Below are positions 31,881 to 42,514 of a stretch of DNA of 64,000 nucleotides, piece after piece. The notes beneath the pieces were generated by a model that had not been told where the DNA came from, searched no databases, and worked only from the letters and a program-made list of their open reading frames with translations. Positions within the stretch are counted from its first letter, which is position 1. Each line of letters starts with the position of its first letter. A program made the position numbers and the translations under genes. The stretch comes from Clavelina lepadiformis (taxonomy: Eukaryota > Chordata > Ascidiacea > Aplousobranchia > Clavelinidae): NCBI RefSeq assembly GCF_947623445.1, contig NC_135247.1, forward strand, positions 18,664,501 to 18,728,500, written 5' to 3'.

Positions 31881-32651
31881 CAGGGCTTCTCAAACTATGG
31901 GTCGCGACCCCAAATGGGGTCGCGTAATGAAATTTTGGGGTCTATTAAATATTTTTATTGTCATGTTAATAGGCTATCCATTTCCAAGAAATGTGTTTTT
32001 TAAGGATTGACCGCAACCGTTGGTGTGAAATGTCGAAAGATAAAATATAACCAATCGTAACAATTGATGCATTGTTACGCTATGATTGCTGTAACGTGCT
32101 GACCAAAAGTAACCTTACCGCTCGCATTACGATTTCAGAGTAGCCGAGTAACTAGTTTCTGAAGGAACCTAGGCTAAAGTTTAAAGCACTTACAACATTA
32201 ATTTAGTATGGATCAGTGGTTAGGCTTCGTAGATTCATGTGGTAACAATGTCAATGTTATAGTCTTAATTAGGTTCGGATTATTCGTTTGTTATTTCTTG
32301 TTTTCATTCGTTGCTTTATTTCATGTTTCATTGTTGTTGTTTTCATGTTCCTTTCGATATTGTTTTGCTACTTCGGCAATTGAATTATAAAGTCAAAAAT
32401 AACCGAAACAAATTGGGTCTGTTTTGTTTAGCGGTAATTAGCTGGTTAACCGGTTAACTAAATGGAAATATCCGGATATATCCGTTATCCAGATAGTAAA
32501 AATTATTGATATCCTAATTAACCCTAGTCTTAATAGACAAAAGAACTAACCCCGTTTTAATGTCATTAACGTGAATGTCCCCATAATGGGGTCGCATAGA
32601 AATACCTTTTTCAAAATGGGGTCGCAGAACAAAAAAGTTTGAGAAGCCCTG
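31881..32651. mobile_element. hAT-type MITE (non-autonomous)
   Basis: Terminal inverted repeats CAGGGCTTCTCAAACT (left) and its complement at the right end flank 771 bp. The 8-bp target duplication ATATAGAG is present at 31873-31880 and 32652-32659. Subterminal GGGTCGCGACCCC-type motifs occur near both ends. An 8-bp duplication with CAGGG...CCCTG ends is characteristic of hAT elements. No transposase is encoded. Confidence 0.93.
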
Positions 32652-32659
32652 ATATAGAG

Positions 32660-33252
32660 CACATACTGCACATTTGAACGTTTCTAATTATTTTGCCAGA
32701 AACGGACAAAGCGTAAACCCCTTGTTCAAAACCATAAGCGTTTTAGAATAGAGGATTTCATACAAACGATACTTAAAGCTGATTTCATTCTCGTAGCGGC
32801 AAACGTCATACAAGATTAACTACAGTATTAGGGTCATTATCATGAGCTTGTTTTCAACCTAAACCGAGTATACGTGCCTCGGGTAGAGACGTATTTGACA
32901 GACGTGCTACGTTACCATTTACCATATCACGTACACGATAAAGCAAAGAGAGCGAGTGAAACGAAAAACAGCAACTATTTGGGAGATGAAGTTGGTGATA
33001 GCAAAAAGTAAACAGCTACAGAGATTCAGAAAGTAATACTAAGTTTTGCCGTTTTGTACAGTAAACGTTTGGCAAAGGGATTAGCTGTTCAAACAACTGC
33101 AAATATCAACAATTTGAGATATAGTGCTTTACAGATTTTTTCGCCTTGGGCAAAAACTTTTACGAAATAGAGTTTATCATTGTTAGCTTAGTTCTAGAAA
33201 AACTTGCTCAGCGAAACTTCGGACGAGTATAATTTTCAAGTTTCTGCGGGCC
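32660..33252. other. Intergenic/upstream region of gene 2B
   Basis: AT-rich unique sequence without recognisable genes or repeats. It should contain the promoter of gene 2B. Confidence 0.4.
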
Positions 33253-34223
33253 ATGAAAGTTGGAACGAGGCAAATTGGTGTTTTGCTTCTACTGATTTTT
33301 GATCAGGGTAAGACACAAACAAAATGCAAGCTAACAGCGGATGTGTGTGCGTAGATACCGTTATCAAAATATGTTTATGTTTGTTAACGTTTCCCAGGCT
33401 GGACATCACCATCATTTCCTTTTTATTGCAACATAATTGCATGTCCTATAAAAAGGGATGACTTTGGTGCACTTGTTTTCAATACATATATTCAACAACA
33501 CATAGGCTGCTTTAAAAAATATGACTGGCACAATTATACAGAATAGGTGTGAATAGTGACAACGAAAGACCACATAGGGTTTTCAGTGAATGTAGATTAT
33601 AATTAATACGCAGTTAAACTAAACTAAACAGTTAATGCGCTTTAAAGTTTAGCGTGGGATTCGGCGTCACAGGAAACATCGTGCGAACGCAATCTATCAC
33701 TCCTCTTGAAGAGAGCAGGAATTGCAGAAAAACATGTTATTCGAACTCTAACTGCAGAGGAGTTTTGAAAAAATGTCTTTGTGATAAAATTTCTGGAAAG
33801 TCTTGCTTCAACCCAGGTAAAACGTATCTTCATGTGCTTTTTCACAAATTCAACAATCTCAATTTTTTTGATGTTATGGTACTTATGAAATGATAAAATC
33901 CTTGTTAACTTCTGATTTTAGTAAGTATTTAAGACTTGTTTAAACAAAATCATTGATAAAACAGTAAAAATACAATTATATTTGAAAAAACCTATACAAT
34001 ATAAATTATTTTCAATGTAAAATTGTACTGGCAGCAAAATATGTGCTTTTAGATGGCCCGTGCGAAGAGATTGAACCATTTGAAAACGGCGTAATTGATG
34101 GTCTAAGAACCTTCGGAAAAGATGTCACCTACATATGCAATGATGGATACGTTTTAGTCGGCAGCAGTACGAGAACTTGCCGATCAGACAAGAAATGGAC
34201 GGGCTCAGCACCGTATTGCAAAA
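33253..34223 (+). CDS. Gene 2B signal peptide, WAP and CCP exons
   Basis: Exons are 33253-33307, 33673-33816 (phase-compatible acceptor CGTCACAG) and 34053-34223. The WAP domain reads CDKISGKSC where other copies have CDDVCGKSC: Ser (33792-33794) replaces the seventh cysteine. The CCP is intact (TYICNDG, WTGSAPYC). Confidence 0.65.
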
Positions 34224-36485
34224 GTAGGAATTGATAGCTCGAGTTACAATTCGACATCTGTAACTTATTTATAGCTTGGATTATTACCAGCGTATTTTGT
34301 TTTTTGACGGCGTCTGTGCATATCCTGCCCGAACTTCAAGCGCATACCCAGAAACCGATGGTAGTAATTTTGATATTGGGGATATGGTAACCTACAGTTA
34401 TCAAGTTGGTAAGCAGACATCTAAACTTGATGTGTATCTGTTACCTCTATATGCATAACATTTTGAAAACGATTAATAAATCCGAAATCAAATTCATTAA
34501 ACAGCGATATAAAAAAGCTAATGCTAGTGCTAAAAGCACACACACACAGCACACAATACACACGCTAATGCTACCAGTTAAAACAAAAGTCTGTGTCATT
34601 GACTTAAAGTCTAATGTTTATCCTACATAAAAAGTGCAGATTTTCAGAGTGAATGCAATAAGGTTTCGGTGAAATATTTATGAATTGTGGACACACACAC
34701 ACACCTTTCTCACATGACGTTATAACAGGTTTTATTTTATCCAGAAATCCCAACATAACCTGCACATCAGATGGTTGGACGGAACCAAGGTACCTTTGCT
34801 CCAAAGTAAATTGTAAATCGCCCAGCGAAATAAACAATGGTTATTACGGAAGGGGACGACTTTTTCTTCGGAGGAAGAGTTTTTTATCACTGCGACGTTG
34901 GGAAAATAACAACTGAGGCCAAGCTCCAACTTGTGTGGGTGAGGATAAATATAAATCGATGGCTCGTGCGATTTTTAGATTTAAGAAATTATTCAAAGTA
35001 GCTGTGCATGTTTCATCATGAAATAGTTGACAAGGACTGCAACTTTGAAGACTTTCGACGACCGGTTTGTGGTTTCACAACTTCGGGAATGAATTTCAAT
35101 CGCACATTTTTAAAGACTGGAGCACATGGCAGAGGGGTTGGAGCTGCAAGAGGTGCTTTTATGTTATAAGATTCCATGCTTACAGTTTCTCAAAAAACAT
35201 GGCCGCCCTTTATCATTTATAGCTCTCTGCAGGGTATATTGCAAAAGCAAGCTTTGAGAGATCACAAAGAAATGCCGAAGCAATTTTATCCAGTCCAAGT
35301 ATTTCTCGTAATACTCAAGTTTGCTTGAGGTTTTATTACCGAGTTTCGGAGTTTGAGAGTGGTAGTCATTTCTACCTATCCATGTCAGGATCAAGGTATC
35401 TATGATAGTTTTAATCACAATTGTAATTTGGCATTGACAAATGTCTCTAGTTGTCTATGCTAGTTGACTATACTATTCAGGTAAATGTTTAAATACTTTT
35501 TACATTTACAAGTCAAAGGTTGTGGTCTTTCAATCGCTTGGAACCCAGAAACAACTGCCTTGGGACGGATTATTCATTTCCGTCGTCGAGAAACGATCTT
35601 GAGGTTCATTTTACCGCAAAAAGCTCTCGATCGTCGACGTCAGTTGAACTTGATGACATTTCGTTTTCGGAAAATACGCCCTGCCGTAAGTGAAAGCAAA
35701 ATATGACTGACAGACTTATCAAGCAACTTTAACTGAAACATGGTGTATTGGGTGTAGGTATAGAAACAACAACTCCATGAATAAGTAAGCATCAAAAAAA
35801 CGTTTTCGTTCCTGTTTTAAAGGTGACGAATGTAGTATTCCGGATTCTTGTCAAAACGGAGGAACTTGCATCAACAGGATAGATGATTACACTTGTTTTT
35901 GTCGGTATGGATACGAAGGAAAGGATTGCTCAATACGTAAGCAACATTCAAAACATGCATAAGAAGTACTGATATGTAACATCATAGTTTTCATAAGGAA
36001 TCTATGTAGCTTGAATAAATGCATTCTCAGGCCTTGATTGCTTGGTGCCTACTGCGCCAACCGATGGATCCGTTTCAACGTCATCGGGCAACAGAGTGTT
36101 ATTGGATGGGACAATTACTTACTCATGCGATCCAGGATACTTCATGAAAAATCAGCTATATGGGACGTTGAAAGCAACTTGTCTGAGGAGCGGGAATTGG
36201 AATCGACCAACCCCTGTCTGTGAAGGTAGCCTACTTATAAGAAACCTGTGTTGTCAAAAGGCTTTCATATTATGCTGTAATACTTAAACCTGTGCAGAGA
36301 GTCGATGTATTGTTCCTCAAACACCGGCTCACGGAACCTTGTCAAGAGCTGCTGAGGAAAAATTCCCCGCAGATAGAAGTGTTTCATTTACATGCGATGA
36401 AGGCTGCACAATGATGGGACAACCAACCATATATTGCCGACGCTCCGGAACTTGGTCAAATGAGTTTCCTGAGTGTGTGGATTAG
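33253..36485 (+). CDS. Gene 2B: secreted WAP-CCP-MAM-EGF-CCP protein, probably decaying
   Basis: The ATG at 33253 opens an 18-codon leader (GVLLLLIF core) ending in phase 1 at GTAAGA. Downstream exons: WAP 33673-33816, CCP 34053-34223, a CCP split over two exons, MAM (35027-35152, 35233-35395, 35519-35685), EGF 35823-35936, CCP 36031-36225, and a last CCP 36298-36485 ending in TAG. It shares the WAP-CCP pair with the post-protease part of genes 1-3, so it may be an old duplicate of that tail. Damage: a Cys lost in the WAP, no clean acceptor in frame for the split CCP, and a +1 base in the next CCP (about 34850). Probably a pseudogene or a gene that skips these exons. Confidence 0.6.
34310..34960 (+). 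pseudogene. Gene 2B split CCP and frameshifted CCP
   Basis: The first half of a CCP ends at about 34409 (VCAYPARTSS, DMVTYSYQV) with a phase 1 GTAAGC donor. It joins at about 34730 (FILSRNPNITC, GWTEPRYLC). The second conserved Cys is Tyr. The following CCP (VNCKSPSEINNGYYG) then loses frame; the bases after it encode GGRVFYHCDVG in another frame. The same extra base is found at 56070 in gene 3B, while the relic at 54234 keeps the original frame. Confidence 0.55.
35027..35685 (+). CDS. Gene 2B MAM domain (three exons)
   Basis: Exons are 35027-35152 (CNFEDFRRPVCGF), 35233-35395 (SPSISRNTQVCLRFYYRVS) and 35519-35685 (SVELDDISFSENTPC). The CNFE...CGF start, the CLRFYY strand and the LDDI.F ending with Cys are the MAM signature (meprin/A5/PTPmu), an adhesion module. 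Phases 1, 2 and 1 match across introns. Gene 3B lacks this domain. Confidence 0.8.
35823..36485 (+). CDS. Gene 2B EGF and two CCP exons, with stop
   Basis: EGF exon 35823-35936 (ECSIPDSCQNGGTC), CCP 36031-36225 (DCLVPTAPTDGS) and CCP 36298-36485 (RCIVPQTPAHGT, NEFPECVD then TAG). In the last CCP, CDEGC has an extra Cys where gene 3B has Tyr. Confidence 0.72.
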
Positions 36486-36907
36486 TAAAAGTATTACTTG
36501 GCATATCATTGCTGAATGTAAGTTGCAAATTATTCTTTACTTTTTTGACAAACACTTTGCAACGTTTAGAACGACAATGCACTGACTCCGGGGAGTGTCA
36601 TTTTCCTTTCGTCTACAAAGGAAGAACCTATAAGTCTTGTATTGAATCTAAAATTGGTCTTGCTGACTGGTGTTCCTTGACTGCAGAATATGACGATGAA
36701 TGGGACAGATGTGACAAGTCTTGTTCTTGTGCGTTTTACTTTGTTGTTGTTCCTGCTCGCACTATTGTGGGTTCGATCAGATTTACTTATGTGGCTGGTG
36801 ACAGCATCACGTATTCATGCCAAGCTGGGTATAATATGATGTGGCCAGCCACGATAGTTTGTCAGAATACTGGAAAGTGGAGCAGCAACCCACCAAGCTG
36901 CGCATGA
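36473..36907 (+). CDS. Fibronectin type II plus CCP ORF
   Basis: A continuous ORF without an ATG overlaps the end of the preceding CCP in another frame. It holds a hydrophobic stretch (VKVLLGISLL), then a fibronectin type II domain (CTDSGECHFPFVYKG, SCIESKIGLADWC, EWDRCDKSC) and a CCP (SITYSCQAGYNM, KWSSNPPSC), ending TGA at 36905. A 45-bp stretch from GTAAGT (36525) to TTTAG (36569) has intron-like ends, but splicing it from either upstream frame gives a TAA codon or a frame mismatch. It could be a terminal exon reached by frameshift, or a separate gene whose leader exon I cannot find. Confidence 0.6.
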   Translation: MCGLVKVLLGISLLNVSCKLFFTFLTNTLQRLERQCTDSGECHFPFVYKGRTYKSCIESKIGLADWCSLTAEYDDEWDRCDKSCSCAFYFVVVPARTIVGSIRFTYVAGDSITYSCQAGYNMMWPATIVCQNTGKWSSNPPSCA

Positions 36908-37011
36908 ACGTGTTATCAGCTCTACCGCATATCTTTGTGGTTGTTCATAAAACCTCAAACACTTAAGACTATTAGCAATTGTGTCGTTGTAATGGTAAAC
37001 TATCTTCTTGT

Positions 37012-37017
37012 AATAAA
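37012..37017 (+). terminator. Polyadenylation signal after FN2/CCP ORF
   Basis: AATAAA lies about 105 bases after the stop, in the same position as in the other two copies of this 3' flank. Confidence 0.6.
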
Positions 37018-37797
37018 ATATGCTTTCATTGACATCGTGTGCTATAGCCTGGTACACTGGCATGGTGTGACTTCGTGCTGTCTGTATATTAAAATTGTAT
37101 GTAATATGAAATATATTTGGTGAAAGGTTTGACCAAGCACCGTGTTTATTTCTTCGCTGTTGTTGTTGTTTTTCTTTTTAACGGTTTACACTTTAGGCCT
37201 ACACCTGAAGTGTAAAACGCTTCATCAATGATAAGATAAATCCTTAACTTTCTTGACCCTCACCAATGATTATGGTCATGTGAGGTCAGTCTACTTTTGA
37301 CGTTGAGCGAGAAAGTACGTTGGATTGTGGTGCGCAGTTTTAATCACTTGTTTCATTAGAAAGAGACCAAGCTTTTATGTACAGCATGTTTGTTGTGGGA
37401 GTGCTTTGATGATGAGAACCTTTGAGGAATTATGGCTGTTAAACATTGTATCAAGTCTAGTAGGAAGGGATAATTCTACTTCGATTGCAAACATAAGCTG
37501 GAATAACTGACAGAGTTTATACAAATCTCAATGTTGTTGTTGGTTGCATAATGGAAAATACCATTTCTTTAAAACGCGCTGATTACTCTAGAAGAGAAGT
37601 GTGTATACGTCACTGGAAAGCACACGCGCCTGAGAGTGAGGTCACAGCTTACTATGAGTTAATTCAAAACAGATGTTCATTAATAAATATCATAAATCGT
37701 ATCACTTTATTATCAACTTGTTCCACACTTCTCGCAGTCGTTTGATCATTCCGGACTCTAATTATATTTCATTCTAATTATGATTTGGTAATTATCA

Positions 37798-38006
37798 TTT
37801 GGTAATTTGGTAATTTGGTAATTTGGTAATTTGGTAATTTGGTAATTTGGTAATTTGGTAATTTGGTAATTTGGTAATTTGGTAATTTGGTAATTTGGTA
37901 ATTTGGTAATTTGGTAATTTGGTAATTTGGTAATTTGGTAATTTGGTAATTTGGTAATTTGGTAATTTGGTAATTTGGTAATTTGGTAATTTGGTAATTT
38001 GGTAAT
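37798..38006. repeat. 8-bp minisatellite (TTTGGTAA)n, about 26 units
   Basis: Near-perfect tandem units fill 209 bp. The corresponding intergenic site after gene 1 (13679-13718) has only two or three units, so the array expanded locally. Its minus strand gives a meaningless KLPNYQIT repeat ORF. Confidence 0.95.
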
Positions 38007-38015
38007 CATTAATTA

Positions 38016-39838
38016 CACTGGTCTACAAAAACAAAAAAAAATTTTGTTGCATGAACTTTGATGATTGATTTAGGCTAAGTTTTGGTTGCTGAATCCAATT
38101 CTGAGCTCAGAATTGCTCTATCACGTCAGGTTTTTTCGCTGCGCATTTTCCCCAATTTCATAAATTGATCAAATTTTGACTTTCGTTAGTGACGGTACGG
38201 TGAGCGTATAACAGCAACAAATCAAAAATTGTTATTGAAATCACCTATGATGAAACCTCGGCTGGAAGTTTTGTTGTAACACAGAATGACAGGGTTTTCA
38301 GTAAACTTTAATCTAGTGGTTTTCAATCTTTTTTCAATCACGGACCTCTTTTCGAATTTCGAAATTATATGTGGACGCATTCATTTTTTCTTTCGTATCT
38401 CATTACTTAGTTACCATCTTTATGCATCACGTTTGGTAGCTCATTACTGAGTTACCGTCTTTATCTGTATACATCTGCCCTGGAGACTTAAAAGGCCAAT
38501 GCTTTTTGTGACAGCACCCTGCTCTTTAGTAAAACGTAAACATTGTCAACAATAAACATAACATTGTTCGTATAATGTAAAAGAAAAGAGCTCAAAACGA
38601 AGCCTGAAGTGCGTGTTACTTCACAATGGAAATAAATATGCATCGATTCCAGTAGGACATTCTGTGACACTCAAAGAGACGTATGAAAACATTAAGGATG
38701 TGCTGGAAACACTGAAGTACAGTGATCATGGCTGGGCATTATGTGTAGACATAACAATAATGAACCTTCTGTTAGGACAGCAAGGTGGTTACACCAAAAA
38801 CCCTTGTTTTCTCTGCTACTGGGATAGCAGAGCCATAGATGAGCATTGGATAAAAGATAAGTAGCCAGAAAGGAGCAGTTTAACACCTGGAGAGAAAAAT
38901 ATCATTCATAACCCGTTAGTAGATACCAAGAAGATCATCCTGCTGCAACTTCCCACCAATCTTGGGGCAATGAAATGGTATGCTAAGGTTCTTGATCACA
39001 ATGCTTTGGAGTTAAGGTTCTTGATCACAATGGAGATTGCTTTAAGTACATCTGCTAAGCCTTCCCAAGTCTCAGTGAAGAAAAGAAAGAAAATGGCTGT
39101 AGTTTTTAGTGGCCCACAAATAAGGAAGCTGCTCAGAGATCCAAACTTTGCAGCATCAATAAACAGAGTTGAAGCAAGGACTTGGAATTCTTTTTCTTTA
39201 GTTGTTAGTAACTCCTTTGGCAACAGAAAGGCAGATAACTATCGAGACCTCTTAAAAGAAATGTTATTCAGCATGCAAGAGATGAAATGCAATATGAGCA
39301 TAAAGCTACATTTTCTGAAAAATCATTTAGATTACTTTCCTGAAAACCTTTGGGACGTCAGTGAAGAACAAGGTGAGCGCTTTCACCAAGACATTAGAGT
39401 TATATGGAAGAGCGCTACCAAGGCCAATGGGACTGCCACATGATGGCAGATTACTGCTGGAACTTGAAGAGAGAAAATTACACCACTACCCATAAACGAA
39501 AGCCATTAAAACGAAAATTTTCGAGCTCTTAAAGATTGTGGCAGTTCTGTATCATTACATTGATTGTTCAACGGCTAGTTTCTAGTGATGTTTTTTAAAT
39601 GATTTCGAGGCTTTGTGTTCGTGTTTAGCATGATTAAGCGTTCCAGCAGTTTTGATTAAAACGACCTCTACATTTCAAGGCGGTTTCTGATTTGCGGTAT
39701 TATTTATATTGATCATATATATTATTTCAAAAACGTGATGTGATAGAAAAAAAATAATGCCAGATTCGGATTCAGCGCCCCAAAATTAGGTAAAAAAGAC
39801 CCCAACACAGTCTGCCGCAAAAATCGTGTTGACCAGTG
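38016..39838. mobile_element. TIR DNA transposon, 1.8 kb, TTA target duplication
   Basis: Ends are CACTGGTC...GACCAGTG. TTA flanks it on both sides (38013-38015, 39839-39841). The empty site is visible in the gene 1-2 interval: removing the element restores the continuous CATTAATTATCATTC at 13715-13729. A CACTG end with a 3-bp duplication fits CACTA/EnSpm-like elements; TTA duplications also fit PIF/Harbinger. Superfamily is therefore open. Confidence 0.85.
38613..39443 (+). pseudogene. Transposon-encoded protein fragment, degraded
   Basis: Two ORFs (38613-38864, with KETYENIKDVLETL, GYTKNPCFLCYWDSR; and 38970-39443, with SGPQIRKLLRDPNF, LHFLKNHLDYFPENL, VSEEQGERFHQDI) belong to one coding sequence broken by a stop at 38862-38864 and frame changes near 38970. 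The motifs resemble an uncharacterised protein family that I recall as multicopy in many invertebrate genomes and linked to mobile elements. No catalytic triad can be assigned. Confidence 0.6.
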
Positions 39839-39841
39839 TTA

Positions 39842-40519
39842 TCATTCTAATTACACGGACCGCGATTTTCAAGAAATTATTGACAGCTTACTCGTAGCAC
39901 AGGAAAAGAATTTTTTTTAAACATTTCAAAAATCTATGCTGCATGTAGCATTCTTGTTCGGTGTGCAATATAAAATTTGCTCAAATGAACTATTCTTCCA
40001 ATCTCTCATATTAATGATGTGTTGTTAACATATAAGTTCTAAATCTCTTTGCGTATTTTTCGTGTCTTGAATTCAGTTTTACGTTTGTTGTATGAAGATG
40101 AACAGCCGCAAAATACGTACTGGTCAGTTTTGTACAGAATAATGATTGTCTTGGTATTAAGCGCAGTGAAAGAACTTCGACCTCAAAGAAAGGTGATTTG
40201 ACGAACTCATTATAGTCTTTGTATTTGGTGACGGAATACCACATTTGCTTTGCACCATTTGTGGACTTTCTTCACATATAGCCTCAAGTAATTGTGCAAA
40301 AGGGAATTTTATATGACGGTTTATGAAACTTGTAATCTCAAAACGGAATCGTAAAGTTATTTCAGGATCGTTAATGCGCAAACCACAACAACAAGTTTTC
40401 AAACGAAACCGCGATAAATTTTTTCTGCGAGTTCGCCCGTTCAAATCGCTTCAGGCAATTAAACATACGCTTATAAGATTCCCTTAATGTTAAAGAAAGA
40501 AAATTTAGTTTCAGAAAAC
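39842..40519 (+). promoter_or_regulatory. Gene 3 upstream region
   Basis: Homologous to 13725-14404 and 58270-58953. TTATAAGA at about 40470 and TTTAGTTTCAG ending at 40514 are kept. The TATTTAAA of gene 2 is GTTCAAAT here and in gene 4. Confidence 0.4.
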
Positions 40520-42514
40520 ATGGAGATCAAGTTTTGTCAAGTTTGTGCAGTAATCGTTTTGCTTTCAACAACTTACCAAAGTAAACGAGCAGAACATATG
40601 TTATTATATTAGTCAAACATATTAAAATTAGTAAAAAACTATCTGTTTGTGGAAACCATTTTTGATTGTGCTACATTTGATTCTTGTTTCAAAGTATCAG
40701 CTCAGTGTCCAAGACGAAACCAAACAACAGCAGATGCTGTAGGACGACCTTGTCGTAAGCCCTGTCCATCACAAGCTCAGTGCAAAGGTGGAAAAACATG
40801 TCGATGTGATCACGAGTGTGGAACGTCTTGCATCAATATGAGTAAGTTATAATGTGTTCCTGATAAAGCTTGAATGTAAAAGTGAATGAAATTGTGCCTA
40901 CAGTAAAGTCATAAAAACAAAATTATTTTAACATGTAGAGTATGTACGGTCAGCGAAATTTTATCTTTTTCCTTTGAAACAATTTAGCAAGTATTCGTGC
41001 AATGTTATGGAGTTATGTAGTTGAAAAATAAAAACATAAGTTTACATAATATTTAACATTATTCATAGATAACTTTTGCGGTCTACCATCGGTGATACCA
41101 AATATGGCAAGAGTTCGCGTTTATCGAAGACACTCGAACGGATCACTCGTATTGAAACCGTCGCCACCTTACCATTATGATGATATGGCTGAGTATGAGT
41201 GTGCGCCTGGTTACCGTTTAGAAGGATCTCAAAAGTTCAACTTATGCCATGGAAGGAAAAGTTGGACTAGATTGGCGGTTTGTGCTCGTAAGTGAATGTC
41301 AATAAACATCAAAGAAATAGTCGTTCAAAGCGCGTCGTTATGAAGCATTTTATGCCACGTTGCTGTAAACAAAGCATTTGCTATTATCTCATATATAACA
41401 AGGTCATTGCACATAAACTTGTTACTTTATTTTCAGGAAGTTGCCGCAGGTTTGATCAAGAAAAAGTTTTGCGAAATCTCATGATATGCGGAACAAATTG
41501 TTTGACAAGTTCAGAGTGCACGGAAGACATGAGTTGTGTGTGTGATGGGTATTGTGGTAGGACTTGCGTGAACCCAGGTCATATATTTACACATGAAAAT
41601 GTCAATCATCTTAATTTTTATGTAATTTTCAGTGACTAGGTGTTATATTTCAAAACTTATTTTCTTATTATAATCAAGACATCGACTGCGGGGAAGCCCC
41701 ACCATCCGCACACGCATCAATTAAATATGACGGGGAAGGATTTCATCGGAGAGCTTACTACCGGTGTGACGTCGGATTTTATCTTCAGTTCGGAGATTTA
41801 ACGAGGAAATGCACAGGAGGTGGAACCTGGATTGGAAGATTGATCAATTGCGCTCGTGAGTAATTTGTTAAGGTCATGTTGTAAAATAAACCTTATAGTT
41901 TAAACGTTTTCTAGGAACAAAAATTATCGATTTTAACGTCGCAAACTTGGTTTTGTAATTATTCTAATTTGCTAAAACGATACAGCTACAACTTGTGGTG
42001 ATCCATTGCCTTCTATTCGATCGATGGGTGGCGACATTGTGCAGTATCAGCATGGCCCATATTTGGTTGGACACCAAGTGACGTTTCAGTGCTCTCCAGG
42101 GCAACGGTTGCTAGGAGACAGCGTTCAAACGTGCACGGAAGACGGACAGTGGAGTGGATTAAACGCAATTTGCGATATGATTGGTGAATGAACCTTTTGC
42201 TTACTTGGAAAATATTTAAACTATGCCTTGTTGGAGTTTTCATGCAATGCCTTAAAAGGAAAGGCGTATATACTGAGACTGAATTATAGCAGCTAGATTA
42301 GTTGTAATTTGTCGTGGTTTTTATTTAGATGATGAATCAAGATGTCCGCATCCTGGAGTTCCAATAAACGGTAATCTCTTGACAAGGAGCAATTTCACGA
42401 TGGGAGCGATGGTTGAGTTTGAATGTGATGAAGGATACTCGATGATTGGAGATCGACAACAAGAATGTCTTTACTTCCTACAGTGGAGCGATGGTGGTGC
42501 TCCGAAATGCATAG
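40520..42514 (+). CDS. Gene 3 N-terminal exons: signal peptide, WAP, CCP, WAP, CCP, CCP, CCP
   Basis: Exons are 40520-40580, 40695-40841, 41069-41287, 41437-41577, 41679-41855, 41986-42183 and 42329-42514, all phase 1 joins. Cysteine patterns are complete. Confidence 0.88.

Noticed and set aside
32208..32390. Hydrophobic 60-codon ORF inside the hAT MITE
   Set aside because: No similarity to a transposase and located in a non-autonomous element; probably chance.
34535..34700. CA-rich runs that might be a regulatory or repeat element
   Set aside because: Short simple repeats inside an intron, present also near 55900, with no further structure.
37798..38006. Regular spacing suggesting a CRISPR array
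   Set aside because: There are no spacers, the unit is 8 bp, and the context is animal nuclear DNA.
37758..38009. Minus-strand ORF of repeated KLPNYQIT units
   Set aside because: It is the 8-bp minisatellite read in a frame without stops; length and composition come from the repeat alone.
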